Assembly: GCF_023715415.1 (NCBI RefSeq)
Contig: NZ_JAMBOB010000003.1
Span: 62,001-126,000 of the forward strand
Reading direction: 5' to 3'
Length of the DNA: 64,000 bases
Origin: Neobacillus niacini
Lineage (GTDB): Bacteria > Bacillota > Bacilli > Bacillales > Cytobacillaceae
Below the pieces are notes generated by a model, which saw only the letters and a program-made list of their open reading frames with translations, was not told the DNA's origin and ran no database searches. The translations under genes and the position numbers were made by a program. This document shows, in pieces, positions 36,514 to 45,260 of this stretch; within the stretch, counting starts at the first letter, position 1, and each line of letters begins with the position of its first letter.

Positions 36514-37266
36514 ATGCAAATTACATTTGAAAATATCTTTATTCATAGTCATGTAGTGGCTGAAAATCATCTATACAAACATTTTCATTTTCCAGAAATG
36601 TTATCTAGATATGATAGTAATTATATTGAGTTTAAAGCATTTACTTCATTGGATGAGTTTAAGCAAGCAGAAAGTTATTTACGTGAATACCATCAACGAA
36701 ATGGTCAAAAACACGTGAAGTTCAAATTTCCTGTAGATGAAAATATCCCAGCTGAGTTAGTGAATTACTTAAATCAAGAAAATTATGATATTGGTTTTCT
36801 CGAACTTTATGCGATTGAACCAAGTCAATTTCCAAAGGTGAAAAATCACCCCGAAATTGAGGTTCAAATCGTAACTGAAAAAAACCTGAGGGATTTTCTT
36901 TCCTTACAATATCAGCAGGATATTGTCTTTGGCAGTAATTTTGCTAATCAAAAGGTTGAATTAAATAAACGTATTTTTCAAGACCCTACTATCATGCAGC
37001 TGCTAGCTTTCTATAAAGGTACACCTGCTGGAGCAGTGGATGTAATTATTTCGAAGGATACAGCTGAAATTGATAATCTAGGTGTCGATGAAGCCTTTCA
37101 AAAGAAAGGAATCGGAAGCAGAATACAAAAATTTGTGATGGATACCTTTCAAGATAAAACCGTCATCCTCGTCGCGGATGGTCAGGACACCCCAAAAGAA
37201 ATGTATAAGAGGCAAAACTATCAATATCTTGGATATCAATATTACACCCAAAAAGTTGAGGAATAA
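36514..37266 (+). CDS. GNAT-family acetyltransferase with N-terminal extension
   Basis: 250 residues: an N-terminal half of about 115 residues similar to the DUF5613-type extension (FHFPEMLSRYDSNYIEFK), then a GNAT domain with the acetyl-CoA loop DNLGVDEAFQKKGIGSRIQ (about 190-208). RBS AAGGGGAA precedes the ATG. Downstream of the NUDIX gene and probably cotranscribed. Substrate unknown. Confidence 0.75.
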   Translation: MQITFENIFIHSHVVAENHLYKHFHFPEMLSRYDSNYIEFKAFTSLDEFKQAESYLREYHQRNGQKHVKFKFPVDENIPAELVNYLNQENYDIGFLELYAIEPSQFPKVKNHPEIEVQIVTEKNLRDFLSLQYQQDIVFGSNFANQKVELNKRIFQDPTIMQLLAFYKGTPAGAVDVIISKDTAEIDNLGVDEAFQKKGIGSRIQKFVMDTFQDKTVILVADGQDTPKEMYKRQNYQYLGYQYYTQKVEE

Positions 37267-37352
37267 TAAAGAAAAGGATTGTTACCTTAACTGGTTCCGT
37301 TTCGTATCACAAGACATTAATTCACAGCAAGAAATGTAAACTAAAATGCATA

Positions 37353-37384
37353 TCAAAATGCACCGCTATGCGGTGTTTTTTGAT
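37353..37384 (+). terminator. terminator after the GNAT gene
   Basis: CACCGCTATGCGGTG hairpin with a T-run; flanking ATCAAAA/TTTTGAT can extend the stem. Confidence 0.75.
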
Positions 37385-37604
37385 GTGTTTTTAATAATAG
37401 CTTAGTTGGATTTGATAAGAACCAAGAAGGCTCTTCTCTGTATTTATTTTCTGCCTCTAAATCTAACTGTGTTCCCGTTCGATGATATTTAATGCGAAAT
37501 CATTTTTAAGGACACGTCCCGGTGCTCATAATCCAGGGAGAATAAGACTACAAATTTATAAAGATTAAAGGTAAAACTTAAATATAGAATTTTCAGATTT
37601 TTTA

Positions 37605-37633
37605 TTGACAAAATTTTTTTTGTAATATAAAAT
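37605..37633 (+). promoter_or_regulatory. promoter P1 of the catabolic island
   Basis: TTGACA at 37605-37610, a 17-base spacer, TAAAAT at 37628-37633. The spacer (A-tract then T-tract then GTAATA) is nearly the same as in P2 at 41854 and P3 at 52197, and includes an ACAAAA-N4-TTTTGT dyad overlapping the -35 box that could be an operator. Predicted start near 37640, driving dctQ-dctM. Confidence 0.7.
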
Positions 37634-37690
37634 TAATTTCAAGTTCATATATAGTTTCCAGTATTAACCGGAACTTTGTAAAGTGGGTAA

Positions 37691-37704
37691 AGAAAGCGCT
37701 TTCC
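37691..37704. promoter_or_regulatory. CcpA-type catabolite-responsive element (cre)
   Basis: AGAAAGCGCTTTCC: the core GAAAGCGCTTTC is a perfect 12-base palindrome fitting the cre consensus TGWAANCGNTNWCA at all central positions. It lies about 50 bases downstream of the predicted P1 start, where CcpA would act as a roadblock. Confidence 0.65.
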
Positions 37705-37907
37705 TAATATGTATTCATGATAGATTTTTACATTATTTAGGTTGCTTCTTTACTAATAAGTAACGATATAAAAACGTAAAAACGGGGAGGAAAAATTCTA
37801 TTTAAAAATTCTCAATCTTATAAGGATGGTTATTAAATGCAATATATATAATAGCCTAAAACGGGTTACTCTTTTTTGCTAATTTTTTATCTGAATGGAG
37901 GGATACC

Positions 37908-38402
37908 ATGAAATTAGTAAACATTATTTTAGATAAAATTGATTATGTTTGTACTTATGTAGCAGGAATAACAATGTTAGTGCTTACAGTATGGATTTTT
38001 ATGGACTCTATTTTAAGAACCACGCTTAATAGTCCAATTGTTGGGACAATTGAGGTTACCGGTGAGTATTTACTGGTCTTGATTGTATACCTATCAATAA
38101 GTTATACATTTAAACACGATGGACATGTTAGTGTGGACTTCTTAGAAAGCAAGTTCTCAAAACCAATGAAAAAATATGTGCGAGTATTGAATAATTTGAT
38201 AGCCTTTTTTGCGTTCCTAGTTTTAGGTATATATAATTTTCTAAAAGGGATAGAGTATTTCGAAAAAAATATAAGATCAGCCGGTATGCTGGACTATCCG
38301 TTGGCACCAGCTATGATGGTCATTTCCTTTGGAATATTTTTATTATCTGTTCGATTATTAGTCGATACTATTAATATACTAAGAGGTACAAAAGAGGTAT
38401 AG
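37908..38402 (+). CDS. dctQ: TRAP transporter small membrane subunit (DctQ)
   Basis: 164 residues, four membrane helices, with the DctQ-type loop HDGHVSVDFLESKF between helices two and three. It pairs with the large DctM subunit encoded next, 52 bases on. TRAP transporters import organic acids using an ion gradient and an extracellular binding protein; that subunit (46243-47334) is encoded over 6 kb away in the same island. RBS GGAGGG precedes the ATG. First gene after P1. Confidence 0.88.
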   Translation: MKLVNIILDKIDYVCTYVAGITMLVLTVWIFMDSILRTTLNSPIVGTIEVTGEYLLVLIVYLSISYTFKHDGHVSVDFLESKFSKPMKKYVRVLNNLIAFFAFLVLGIYNFLKGIEYFEKNIRSAGMLDYPLAPAMMVISFGIFLLSVRLLVDTINILRGTKEV

Positions 38403-38454
38403 GACTTTATTCCTTTAATGCCTTCTCGTAAATTCGATAAGAAGGGGGATTCAT

Positions 38455-39729
38455 ATGGTTGCATTAACAATTGTTTTATTACTTGTTCTGTTATTTATCG
38501 GGATGCCGATTGGTTTTGTACTACTCGTAGTTGGATCTATCGGATTATACTTAACTGCAGGATTTGATAGTTTACAAGGTATTTTGGCTACCACAGCTTA
38601 TAGAGGTGTAAATAATTATACGTATAGTGCTATCCCATTATTTATATTAATGGCCCATTTACTATCAAAAAGTAAAATAGCAGATGATTTATTTGAATCT
38701 GTATTGAAATGGATGGGTCATTTGCCTGGGGGAGCAGGTGTGGCAACAGTTATCGGAAGTGCTGGTTTCGGAGCTCTATCTGGTTCGAGCACCGCAGCAA
38801 CTTCTGTAATGTCACAAATTGCTATTCCTCAAATGGTAAAAGCAAAATCTTCTCCTGCATTTGCTGCAGGATTAGTTGCAACAACTACAGGAACTCTTGC
38901 AGCGCTGATTCCTCCAAGTATCCCATTAATTTTATATGGTATTCAAACTGAGACCTCGGTTGGTCAATTATTCATAGCAGGAATTTTGCCAGGAATATTG
39001 CTTACGGTACTGTTAGTCATTACTGTTGTTATCGTAGGTATAAAACAGAAAAGTATATCCGAGAAATTTTCTTGGAATGAAAGATTAAAATCTTTAAAGT
39101 CCATTTGGCCAGCGGTACTTTTAATATTAATCGTTATTTCTGTAGTATATTTTGGTGTTGCCACTCCCACTGAAGCAGCCGCATTTGGTGTTATTGGGGC
39201 ATTAGTTATTGGTTTGTCTTTGAAAAGATTAAAATATAAACAAATTGTGGATTCGTTATTTTCTACGGTGAAGTCTACAGCTATGATTTTCGTTATAATT
39301 GTTGGTGCGAATGTTTTTGCTTACTATATTACTTTAACCAGAGTAGGGTTTAAAATTATCAGTTCAATAGAAGCTTCCGGTTTTTCCCCATGGATGATTT
39401 TCTTCTTGATTGTTATTATGTATTTAATTCTTGGAATGTTTATGGATATGTTTGGTTCCATGTTGTTAACATTACCACTTGTGTATCCTTTGATGGTGTC
39501 TCTGGGATTTGACACCATTTGGTTTGGCATCATATTAGTACTGCTTCTTGAAATTGGTTTGGTCACTCCACCTGTAGGCATAAACTTATATATAACGAGT
39601 GACAATTCGGGTGTTCCAGTTAAGGATGTATTAAAAGGATCTTTACCATTTATAGGTGTCTTATTACTTACTATACTAATTTTAGTATTTTTCCCACAAA
39701 TTGCATTATTCTTACCATCAAAAATGTAA
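38455..39729 (+). CDS. dctM: TRAP transporter large membrane subunit (DctM)
   Basis: 424 residues, the usual DctM length, with about 12 membrane helices. Motifs: GAGVATVIGSAGFGALSGSS, LIPPSIPLILYGI and GLVTPPVGINLYI, all typical of the DctM transport core. AAGGGGG precedes the ATG. Cotranscribed with dctQ. The substrate is probably a carboxylate, judged from the binding protein and downstream CoA enzymes. Confidence 0.92.
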   Translation: MVALTIVLLLVLLFIGMPIGFVLLVVGSIGLYLTAGFDSLQGILATTAYRGVNNYTYSAIPLFILMAHLLSKSKIADDLFESVLKWMGHLPGGAGVATVIGSAGFGALSGSSTAATSVMSQIAIPQMVKAKSSPAFAAGLVATTTGTLAALIPPSIPLILYGIQTETSVGQLFIAGILPGILLTVLLVITVVIVGIKQKSISEKFSWNERLKSLKSIWPAVLLILIVISVVYFGVATPTEAAAFGVIGALVIGLSLKRLKYKQIVDSLFSTVKSTAMIFVIIVGANVFAYYITLTRVGFKIISSIEASGFSPWMIFFLIVIMYLILGMFMDMFGSMLLTLPLVYPLMVSLGFDTIWFGIILVLLLEIGLVTPPVGINLYITSDNSGVPVKDVLKGSLPFIGVLLLTILILVFFPQIALFLPSKM

Positions 39730-39908
39730 GATTAATAGAGTTTAAAGTATAATAATCTTCCGAAATAAAAAATTGTGTACCATATAAGTCAGGGCTAAAG
39801 AATGAATTTCTTAAAGTTTACTTTGTCATGCTTGATTCCTGCCCTTTTATATCATTTAATTATAATAAAGCTACAGTAAAATTACGATAAATGGAGGACA
39901 AGTTAAGT

Positions 39909-40703
39909 ATGGCAAATGAGGATAAGTCTTTAAATAAAGAAAAAAGAAAATACCATGTTCCAGCAGTTGAAATCGCTTTTAGAATTTTAAAATTATTAAG
40001 TAGAACTAAGAATAGTAAAAGTAATCTAACAGAAATTGCTACTTCATTATCGCTAACACCAACTACCTGTTATCGTATATTACAGCAATTACAAGAGCTA
40101 GCAGCAGTCAGATATGATTCAAAATCAAAGCGTTACAGTCTTGGCCCTTATTTGTTAGTTCTTGGGGAAAGAGCGAAAGAAAACTTATTTGATATTTCCT
40201 TAATAATCCCCTATTTAGAAACTCTAGCAGAAAAAACGGGTCTTACCAGTGCACTTATAACTAGAATTGGAAGGGATCGTTCCGTAGTAGTTGCGAAGGC
40301 AGAGGGTACTGGATTTTCAATTAATGTAACTGTGGGTAAACACTTCCACGTAGTAGATGGTGTTTATGGGAAGTGTTTTCTAGCCTATATGGATGAAGAA
40401 GATGTTGATGAACTGTTAACTACTGATAAAGGGTTGAGAAAATTCACAGAAAAAGAAATAATTGAATTAAAAGAAGAATTAATTGAAATAAGAGATAAAG
40501 GATATGCAACAACTTTTGGAGAGTATTCGAAAGGTATGTATGGTGTCGCATCCCCCATTTTTAACCATGATAAGAGAGTGGAGATGGCAGTATGTATATT
40601 TGGTTTAACTGCCCAAGCCAACAAAGAAGATATGATAAGTTTAGGGGAAATAGTAAGAGGCATAGGTGATGAAATAACCACAAAACTAATTGGAAATGAA
40701 TGA
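39909..40703 (+). CDS. IclR-family transcriptional regulator
   Basis: 264 residues: N-terminal winged helix (LTEIATSLSLTPTTCYRILQ, then a RYSLGPYLLVLG wing) and a C-terminal IclR effector domain (about 90-260). The only transcription factor in the island and so the best candidate to control P1-P3, whose spacers share a dyad. The frame opens at ATG 39891, but that ATG overlaps GGAGG; the ATG at 39909 is preferred although spacing is long (11). The MBL gene starts 23 bases after its stop. Effector presumably the imported acid or a CoA intermediate. Confidence 0.85.
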   Translation: MANEDKSLNKEKRKYHVPAVEIAFRILKLLSRTKNSKSNLTEIATSLSLTPTTCYRILQQLQELAAVRYDSKSKRYSLGPYLLVLGERAKENLFDISLIIPYLETLAEKTGLTSALITRIGRDRSVVVAKAEGTGFSINVTVGKHFHVVDGVYGKCFLAYMDEEDVDELLTTDKGLRKFTEKEIIELKEELIEIRDKGYATTFGEYSKGMYGVASPIFNHDKRVEMAVCIFGLTAQANKEDMISLGEIVRGIGDEITTKLIGNE

Positions 40704-40726
40704 TAAATGAAAAAGGGGGAAATGGG

Positions 40727-41734
40727 ATGAAATCTACAATAAATGTTGAGGAACGAGTATCAAGAGTGGCGCCAGACATTTATCAGATTATTTTACCTAC
40801 CCCTTTTCCCATTGGAGATATAAATGTATATCTAATAGAAGGAAGTAGTTTAACTTTAGTGGATACTGGTGCCAAAACAGATGAAGCATGGGAAGTACTT
40901 GTTAATGCAATAAAAAAATGTGGTTATAGAATGAATGATATAGACCAGGTAGTGCTTACTCATCAGCATCCTGATCATTGTGGATTGGTGGAAAGAATTA
41001 GAGAGGTATCTAATGCTAGAGTTCTAGGGCATCCGCTTATTGCTCCTTTCATTAAACAGGATCAGGAGTTTTTTAACTATTATCTAGATTTCTATAAATC
41101 ATTTTATAGGAACAACGGTGTTCCTTCAGAACTTATTCAGACTCTTGTTGAGAACAGTGAAAGAAATTATGGCAGATACACAGAACAAAGTGAAGTTCAT
41201 ACATTTCTATTTCATAAGCAGATGGTACCTAATCTAAATGATTGGCAAGTACTATACACACCTGGTCACGCTCAAGGCCATCTTTCATTGTTACGGAAAA
41301 GTGACGGAATTATGATAGGAGGTGACCTTATTTTTACTCATATAGCAACAAACCCCCTTATTGAACCACCATATCCCAGCTCAGGTAAAAGACCTATGAC
41401 TCTGATACAATATCAAAATAGTTTACAAATGTGTTGTAAAGAGAAAATCAGAATCGTTTTTTCAGGACATGGAAAAGCTGTTGTGAATTTCAAGGAACTG
41501 GCTCAATTCCGTCTGAATAGAAACTGGATAAAAGCTGAAAGAATTCGCAAACTTTTAAATAAAGAAAGAAAAACTGCGTTTCAACTGGTAAAACTATTAT
41601 TTCCAAATCGTGACAACAAGGAGCTTCTATCTACCTTATCTGATACATTAGGGCATCTTGATTTGTTAGTAATGCTTCATCAAGTTAAGGCAGCACCTAT
41701 ATGTGGTGTCACCTATTATTATTTGGACACCTGA
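40727..41734 (+). CDS. MBL-fold hydrolase (LACTB2-like)
   Basis: 335 residues. Metal motif HQHPDH (HxHxDH), TPGHAQGHLSL, GGDLIFTH and SGHGKAV, then a C-terminal winged-helix-like part (KERKTAFQLVKLLFPNRDN), which is the LACTB2/CPSF-small layout. In this setting a thioesterase or lactonase role is more likely than RNA cleavage, but it cannot be decided. AGGGGGA fits the ATG at 40727; an overlapping ATG at 40722 gives only two codons. Follows the IclR gene closely. Confidence 0.8.
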   Translation: MKSTINVEERVSRVAPDIYQIILPTPFPIGDINVYLIEGSSLTLVDTGAKTDEAWEVLVNAIKKCGYRMNDIDQVVLTHQHPDHCGLVERIREVSNARVLGHPLIAPFIKQDQEFFNYYLDFYKSFYRNNGVPSELIQTLVENSERNYGRYTEQSEVHTFLFHKQMVPNLNDWQVLYTPGHAQGHLSLLRKSDGIMIGGDLIFTHIATNPLIEPPYPSSGKRPMTLIQYQNSLQMCCKEKIRIVFSGHGKAVVNFKELAQFRLNRNWIKAERIRKLLNKERKTAFQLVKLLFPNRDNKELLSTLSDTLGHLDLLVMLHQVKAAPICGVTYYYLDT

Positions 41735-41853
41735 AATCTTCATATTTACTTGTAGTAGTATGGATGGAAATCTGTACTACTTTATTTATTTCCTCAATAT
41801 TAAGGACCCTACAAACTAAAGTTTTTAACTTTATTGATTATTCAGAATTTTAT

Positions 41854-41882
41854 TTGACAAAAACTTTTTTGTTATATAAAAT
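41854..41882 (+). promoter_or_regulatory. promoter P2 of the catabolic island
   Basis: TTGACA at 41854-41859, 17-base spacer (AAAACTTTTTTGTTATA), TAAAAT at 41877-41882. Contains ACAAAA-N4-TTTTGT over the -35 region. Drives the two SDR genes after about 130 bases of leader. Otherwise the 286-base gap holds nothing recognised. Confidence 0.72.
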
Positions 41883-42020
41883 AATAATCAAGCAATAAAG
41901 TTTTTTAATTGAATAAATGTAGTAGTAAATTACTAGTCTTTTTGTTTAATACTTCTTATTTAATAGTATATAAGAGTAATTATTATGGTGAAACATTAAA
42001 CAAAATTTGGGGGTAAGATG

Positions 42021-42782
42021 ATGGAACTTACAGGTCGTATTGCATTAGTTACAGGTGCTGCTAAAGGTATTGGTGCTGAAATCACAAACGGATTATTAAA
42101 AAAAGGTGCAAAGGTAATCCTTACGGATATAAATATGGAGAATCTAATAAGTAAGACAAATGAGTTCCGAGAAGAAGGTTATGATGTTGATTCAAAACTA
42201 TTAGATGTTAGGGAAGAACAACAAGTCATAGAGGCCTTTAAATGGATAGATGAAAAGTATGGTCGCCTTGATATTCTTGTGAATAATGCAGGATTATCAC
42301 CGAAAGTAAATGGTATCCGTAGAAATACTCATGATATACCAACATCAGAATGGGATACGGTTTTAGATATTAATTTAAAGGGTACATTTCTATGTACTAG
42401 AGAGGCACTTCCATTAATGCAAAAGGGTAAATGGGGAAGGGTAATAAGTATTGCTTCTCAAGCTGGAAGAACTGGAAGCCGTGTTTCTGGCACACATTAT
42501 TCTGCTTCTAAGGCTGGAATCATTGGCTTCATGAGAACTCTTGCAACTGAATATGGGACATTTGGGATCACCGCTAACAGTATTGCACCAGGGCCAATTG
42601 AGACAGATTTGCTTTATATTAACGATTCCGGAAAAATAGATACATATATTAAAAATATTCCTGTAGGGCGTCTTGGTAAAGCACAAGAAGTTGCCTCGGC
42701 TGTTACATATCTTTGTTCAGTTGATGCTGGATTCATCAATGGGGCGACAATTGATGTTAATGGTGGTTTATTTATGTTATAA
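42021..42782 (+). CDS. short-chain dehydrogenase/reductase 1
   Basis: 253 residues, classical SDR: TGAAKGIGAEITNGLL cofactor loop, NNAG, catalytic Ser in SIASQAG and YSASK (YxxxK), and IAPGPIETDLL. Asp after strand 2 (LTDINMENL) predicts NAD rather than NADP. GGGGG at 42009-42013 fits the second of two ATGs (42021). It probably oxidises a hydroxyacyl-CoA or alcohol intermediate. First gene after P2; the next SDR follows after about 75 bases. Confidence 0.85.
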   Translation: MELTGRIALVTGAAKGIGAEITNGLLKKGAKVILTDINMENLISKTNEFREEGYDVDSKLLDVREEQQVIEAFKWIDEKYGRLDILVNNAGLSPKVNGIRRNTHDIPTSEWDTVLDINLKGTFLCTREALPLMQKGKWGRVISIASQAGRTGSRVSGTHYSASKAGIIGFMRTLATEYGTFGITANSIAPGPIETDLLYINDSGKIDTYIKNIPVGRLGKAQEVASAVTYLCSVDAGFINGATIDVNGGLFML

Positions 42783-42856
42783 CCTTTAAATTTTTTGTTT
42801 GAGGTTAATTGAAAATTAGGGAAATACTCCGAATACTAAAAGGAGCTGAAAAAAAT

Positions 42857-43657
42857 ATGGGTATTCTTGATGGGAAACAGGTACTTGTTACAGGAGGAGC
42901 AAGGGGGATAGGATTTGAAATTGCTAAAAAGATGGCTGGTGAGGGTGCAAAAGTTTTCGTAAACGATGTTAAAGATGAAATTTTAGACATTGCTGTGACG
43001 GAACTATTAAAAGCAGGGTTTAACGCAGAAGGGTATAAAGCAGATATCACTGATGAAGAAGCTGTTGCGAAAATGTTCCATATCATTGAAAAAAAAGGTG
43101 GATTAGATGTACTCGTCAATAATGCTGGACTTAGTATAAGAGGTGTGCATGCTCTTCGGACCGGAACAGTCGAACATGATGTAAAGAAAGTAACGGAAAT
43201 AGGATTAATGGATTGGAATGGTGTACTAAATATTAATTTAACAGGCACCTTTTTATGTACACGCGCTGCAGTTCCTTTATTAAAAAAGTCAAACAACGGC
43301 CGGATTATTAATATGTCTTCAAGGGCAGGGAGAGCTGGAGGAAGCGTATCTGATATAGCCTATGTTACTACCAAGGCCGGTATAATTGGTTTCACTAAAC
43401 AATGTGCAATTGAACTTGGGGCATATGGAATAACAGCTAATGCAATTGCTCCTGGTGTTATTATGTCTGAATGGCTAAAAGATCATTGGGAAAATTTGAG
43501 CAATGAACGTCAAGAAACTCTATTGAACAGCATTCCATTAAAACGAACAGGCGAACCACAGGAAATTGCCAATATTTGTGTATTCTTGGCATCAGATTCC
43601 AGTTCTTATATAACAGGTACAACACTTGATGCAAATGGTGGATCATATCTATCGTAA
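42857..43657 (+). CDS. short-chain dehydrogenase/reductase 2
   Basis: 266 residues, classical SDR: TGGARGIGFEIAKKM, NNAG, NMSSRAG with catalytic Ser, YVTTK (YxxxK), and an insertion around HALRTGTVEHDVKK not present in SDR 1. VNDVKD after strand 2 again suggests NAD. AAAAGGAG precedes the ATG at 42857; the upstream in-frame start at 42809 lacks a site. Likely cotranscribed with SDR 1. The similar order and close packing suggest the two act on successive or stereoisomeric intermediates, which is inference. Confidence 0.83.
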   Translation: MGILDGKQVLVTGGARGIGFEIAKKMAGEGAKVFVNDVKDEILDIAVTELLKAGFNAEGYKADITDEEAVAKMFHIIEKKGGLDVLVNNAGLSIRGVHALRTGTVEHDVKKVTEIGLMDWNGVLNINLTGTFLCTRAAVPLLKKSNNGRIINMSSRAGRAGGSVSDIAYVTTKAGIIGFTKQCAIELGAYGITANAIAPGVIMSEWLKDHWENLSNERQETLLNSIPLKRTGEPQEIANICVFLASDSSSYITGTTLDANGGSYLS

Positions 43658-43832
43658 CAATACTTCTAGATTCTTCTTTTCTACTAAAATTTTATTCCTC
43701 CATTTTTTTACACTATAAAAGTATTTTTGAAACCGCTTACCGGTTTTTAATAAGTCTGCTAAAGGACGGATTTAATTCGTTTATTTTTTAGCAGAATAAT
43801 TGGGAATACCAACATAAACAAGGAGGTATAGA

Positions 43833-45191
43833 ATGTCATTAACAACGAAATTGGCGGAATATGTAAGCTTTCTAGAATATGAACACCTACCAGAAGAAGT
43901 AATAGAGTTTACAAAGTTATGTATTCTCGATTGGTATGGTTCGGCAATCGCTGGAAAAGATGAAGCCCCGATACAATCCATAAAGGAATTGGCAGATGAA
44001 TGGGGTGGTCGTGAACAGGCTAGCCTTATTACCGGTGGCATGTCGTCAATTGGAAATGCTTGTTTAGTAAATGCAGCAGCAAGTCATATCGTTGAATTAG
44101 ATGACATCCATAAGGGCTCGATTATTCATGCAGGAACAGTCGTTATCCCTGCAGCTGTAGCAGTAGCAGAGGCGTATAATTTAAGCGGAAAAGAACTAAT
44201 TACTTCTATTGTAGCGGGATATGAAGTTTGTTATCGAATTGGAGAAGCTGTTTCACCGTCTCATTATTATTTTTGGCATAATACTGCCACCTGTGGAACT
44301 TTTGGTTCAGCAGCAGCTGTAGCGAAACTGCTTAACTTGAATGTAGAACAAATCACTCATACATTGGGCAGTGCAGGAACCCAGGCTGCAGGCTTATGGG
44401 AATTTATCGAAAATGGTGCCAACTCGAAACAGCTTCATACTGCAAAAGCTGCTTTTAACGGAACATTTGCCGCACAGCTTGCAAAAAAGAACTTTACTTC
44501 TGCCAGAAAAATTCTTGAAGGGAAAAGAGGATTTTTTAATGCAATGTCTGACCAATATGATACCGAGAAAATAACGAATAACTTAGGGAAGATATTCAAA
44601 ATTCTTGAGAACAGCTTTAAAATCCATGCTTCTTGTCGGCATACTCACCCCGCCATTGATTGTGTCATTGAAATTATGAAGGAGAACTCCATTTCTAGTC
44701 AGGAAATTAACAAAATATCAATAAAAACATACAAAACAGCATTAGAAATTACAGACAATCCTACACCAGAATCCCTTTATGCTGCAAAATTCAGCAGTCA
44801 ATATTGCGCTGCTTTAGCTGCAATAAATGGATCAGCCTCTCTTCTTGATTTTAGCGAAGAAAACTTAAAATCCACAGAAATTAGAAAGTTAATGAAAAGT
44901 ATTTCAATTGAAGTAGATCCATCTTATGAAAATGCCTATCCGGAAAAGTGGGGGGCAAGCGTAGAGATAGAACTGAAAAATTGCAATACGTTCCATAAAT
45001 TTACTGATTATCCCAAAGGTGATCCTGAACGGGCAGCAAATAAGGAAGAACTTATTCAAAAGTTCAAACAAATGACTGCAAATAAATTAGCGAATCCAGA
45101 TGAAAAGGTACAAGCAATTCTCCAAATTGAAAAAATTAAAATCAAGTCATGGCTACCCATACTAGAAGGTTTGCCCAACTTTAGGGGATGA
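43833..45191 (+). CDS. MmgE/PrpD-family protein
   Basis: 452 residues. Family signature: LDWYGSAIAGKDEAP near the N-terminus, AASHIVELDDIHKGSIIHAG, GYEVCYRIGEAVSPSHY and SCRHTHPAIDC. MmgE/PrpD members are 2-methylcitrate dehydratases or related (de)hydratases; many in catabolic islands act on other cyclic or dicarboxylic acids. No methylcitrate synthase or 2-methylisocitrate lyase is in the window, so the methylcitrate role is unlikely. AAGGAGGT precedes the ATG. Confidence 0.85.
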   Translation: MSLTTKLAEYVSFLEYEHLPEEVIEFTKLCILDWYGSAIAGKDEAPIQSIKELADEWGGREQASLITGGMSSIGNACLVNAAASHIVELDDIHKGSIIHAGTVVIPAAVAVAEAYNLSGKELITSIVAGYEVCYRIGEAVSPSHYYFWHNTATCGTFGSAAAVAKLLNLNVEQITHTLGSAGTQAAGLWEFIENGANSKQLHTAKAAFNGTFAAQLAKKNFTSARKILEGKRGFFNAMSDQYDTEKITNNLGKIFKILENSFKIHASCRHTHPAIDCVIEIMKENSISSQEINKISIKTYKTALEITDNPTPESLYAAKFSSQYCAALAAINGSASLLDFSEENLKSTEIRKLMKSISIEVDPSYENAYPEKWGASVEIELKNCNTFHKFTDYPKGDPERAANKEELIQKFKQMTANKLANPDEKVQAILQIEKIKIKSWLPILEGLPNFRG

Positions 45192-45260
45192 TTCTTTTCA
45201 TTATCAAATATCGGTTTATCCATTTATGATAAATAATTTAATGCATAGGAGGTACATACA

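Larger units (their letters stand above)
37267..37907. other. 641-base non-coding stretch before the TRAP genes
   Basis: Contains a terminator hairpin (37353-37384), a GGAC-AC-GTCC near-palindrome followed by CGGTGC around 37511, promoter P1 (37605-37633), a CcpA-type site (37691-37704), and a strong ribosome site GGGGAGG near 37784-37790 not followed by a usable long frame (the best frame, from an ATT, stops after 14 codons). The transcript leader from P1 to the first TRAP gene would be about 270 bases. No tRNA or riboswitch was recognised. Confidence 0.6.

Noticed and set aside
42805..43296. 163-codon minus-strand frame opposite SDR 2
   Set aside because: Opposes a conserved SDR with intact motifs; no start signal of its own.
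43833..45191. MmgE/PrpD as part of a 2-methylcitrate cycle
   Set aside because: No methylcitrate synthase or methylisocitrate lyase in the window; context is an acyl-CoA/lactone island.
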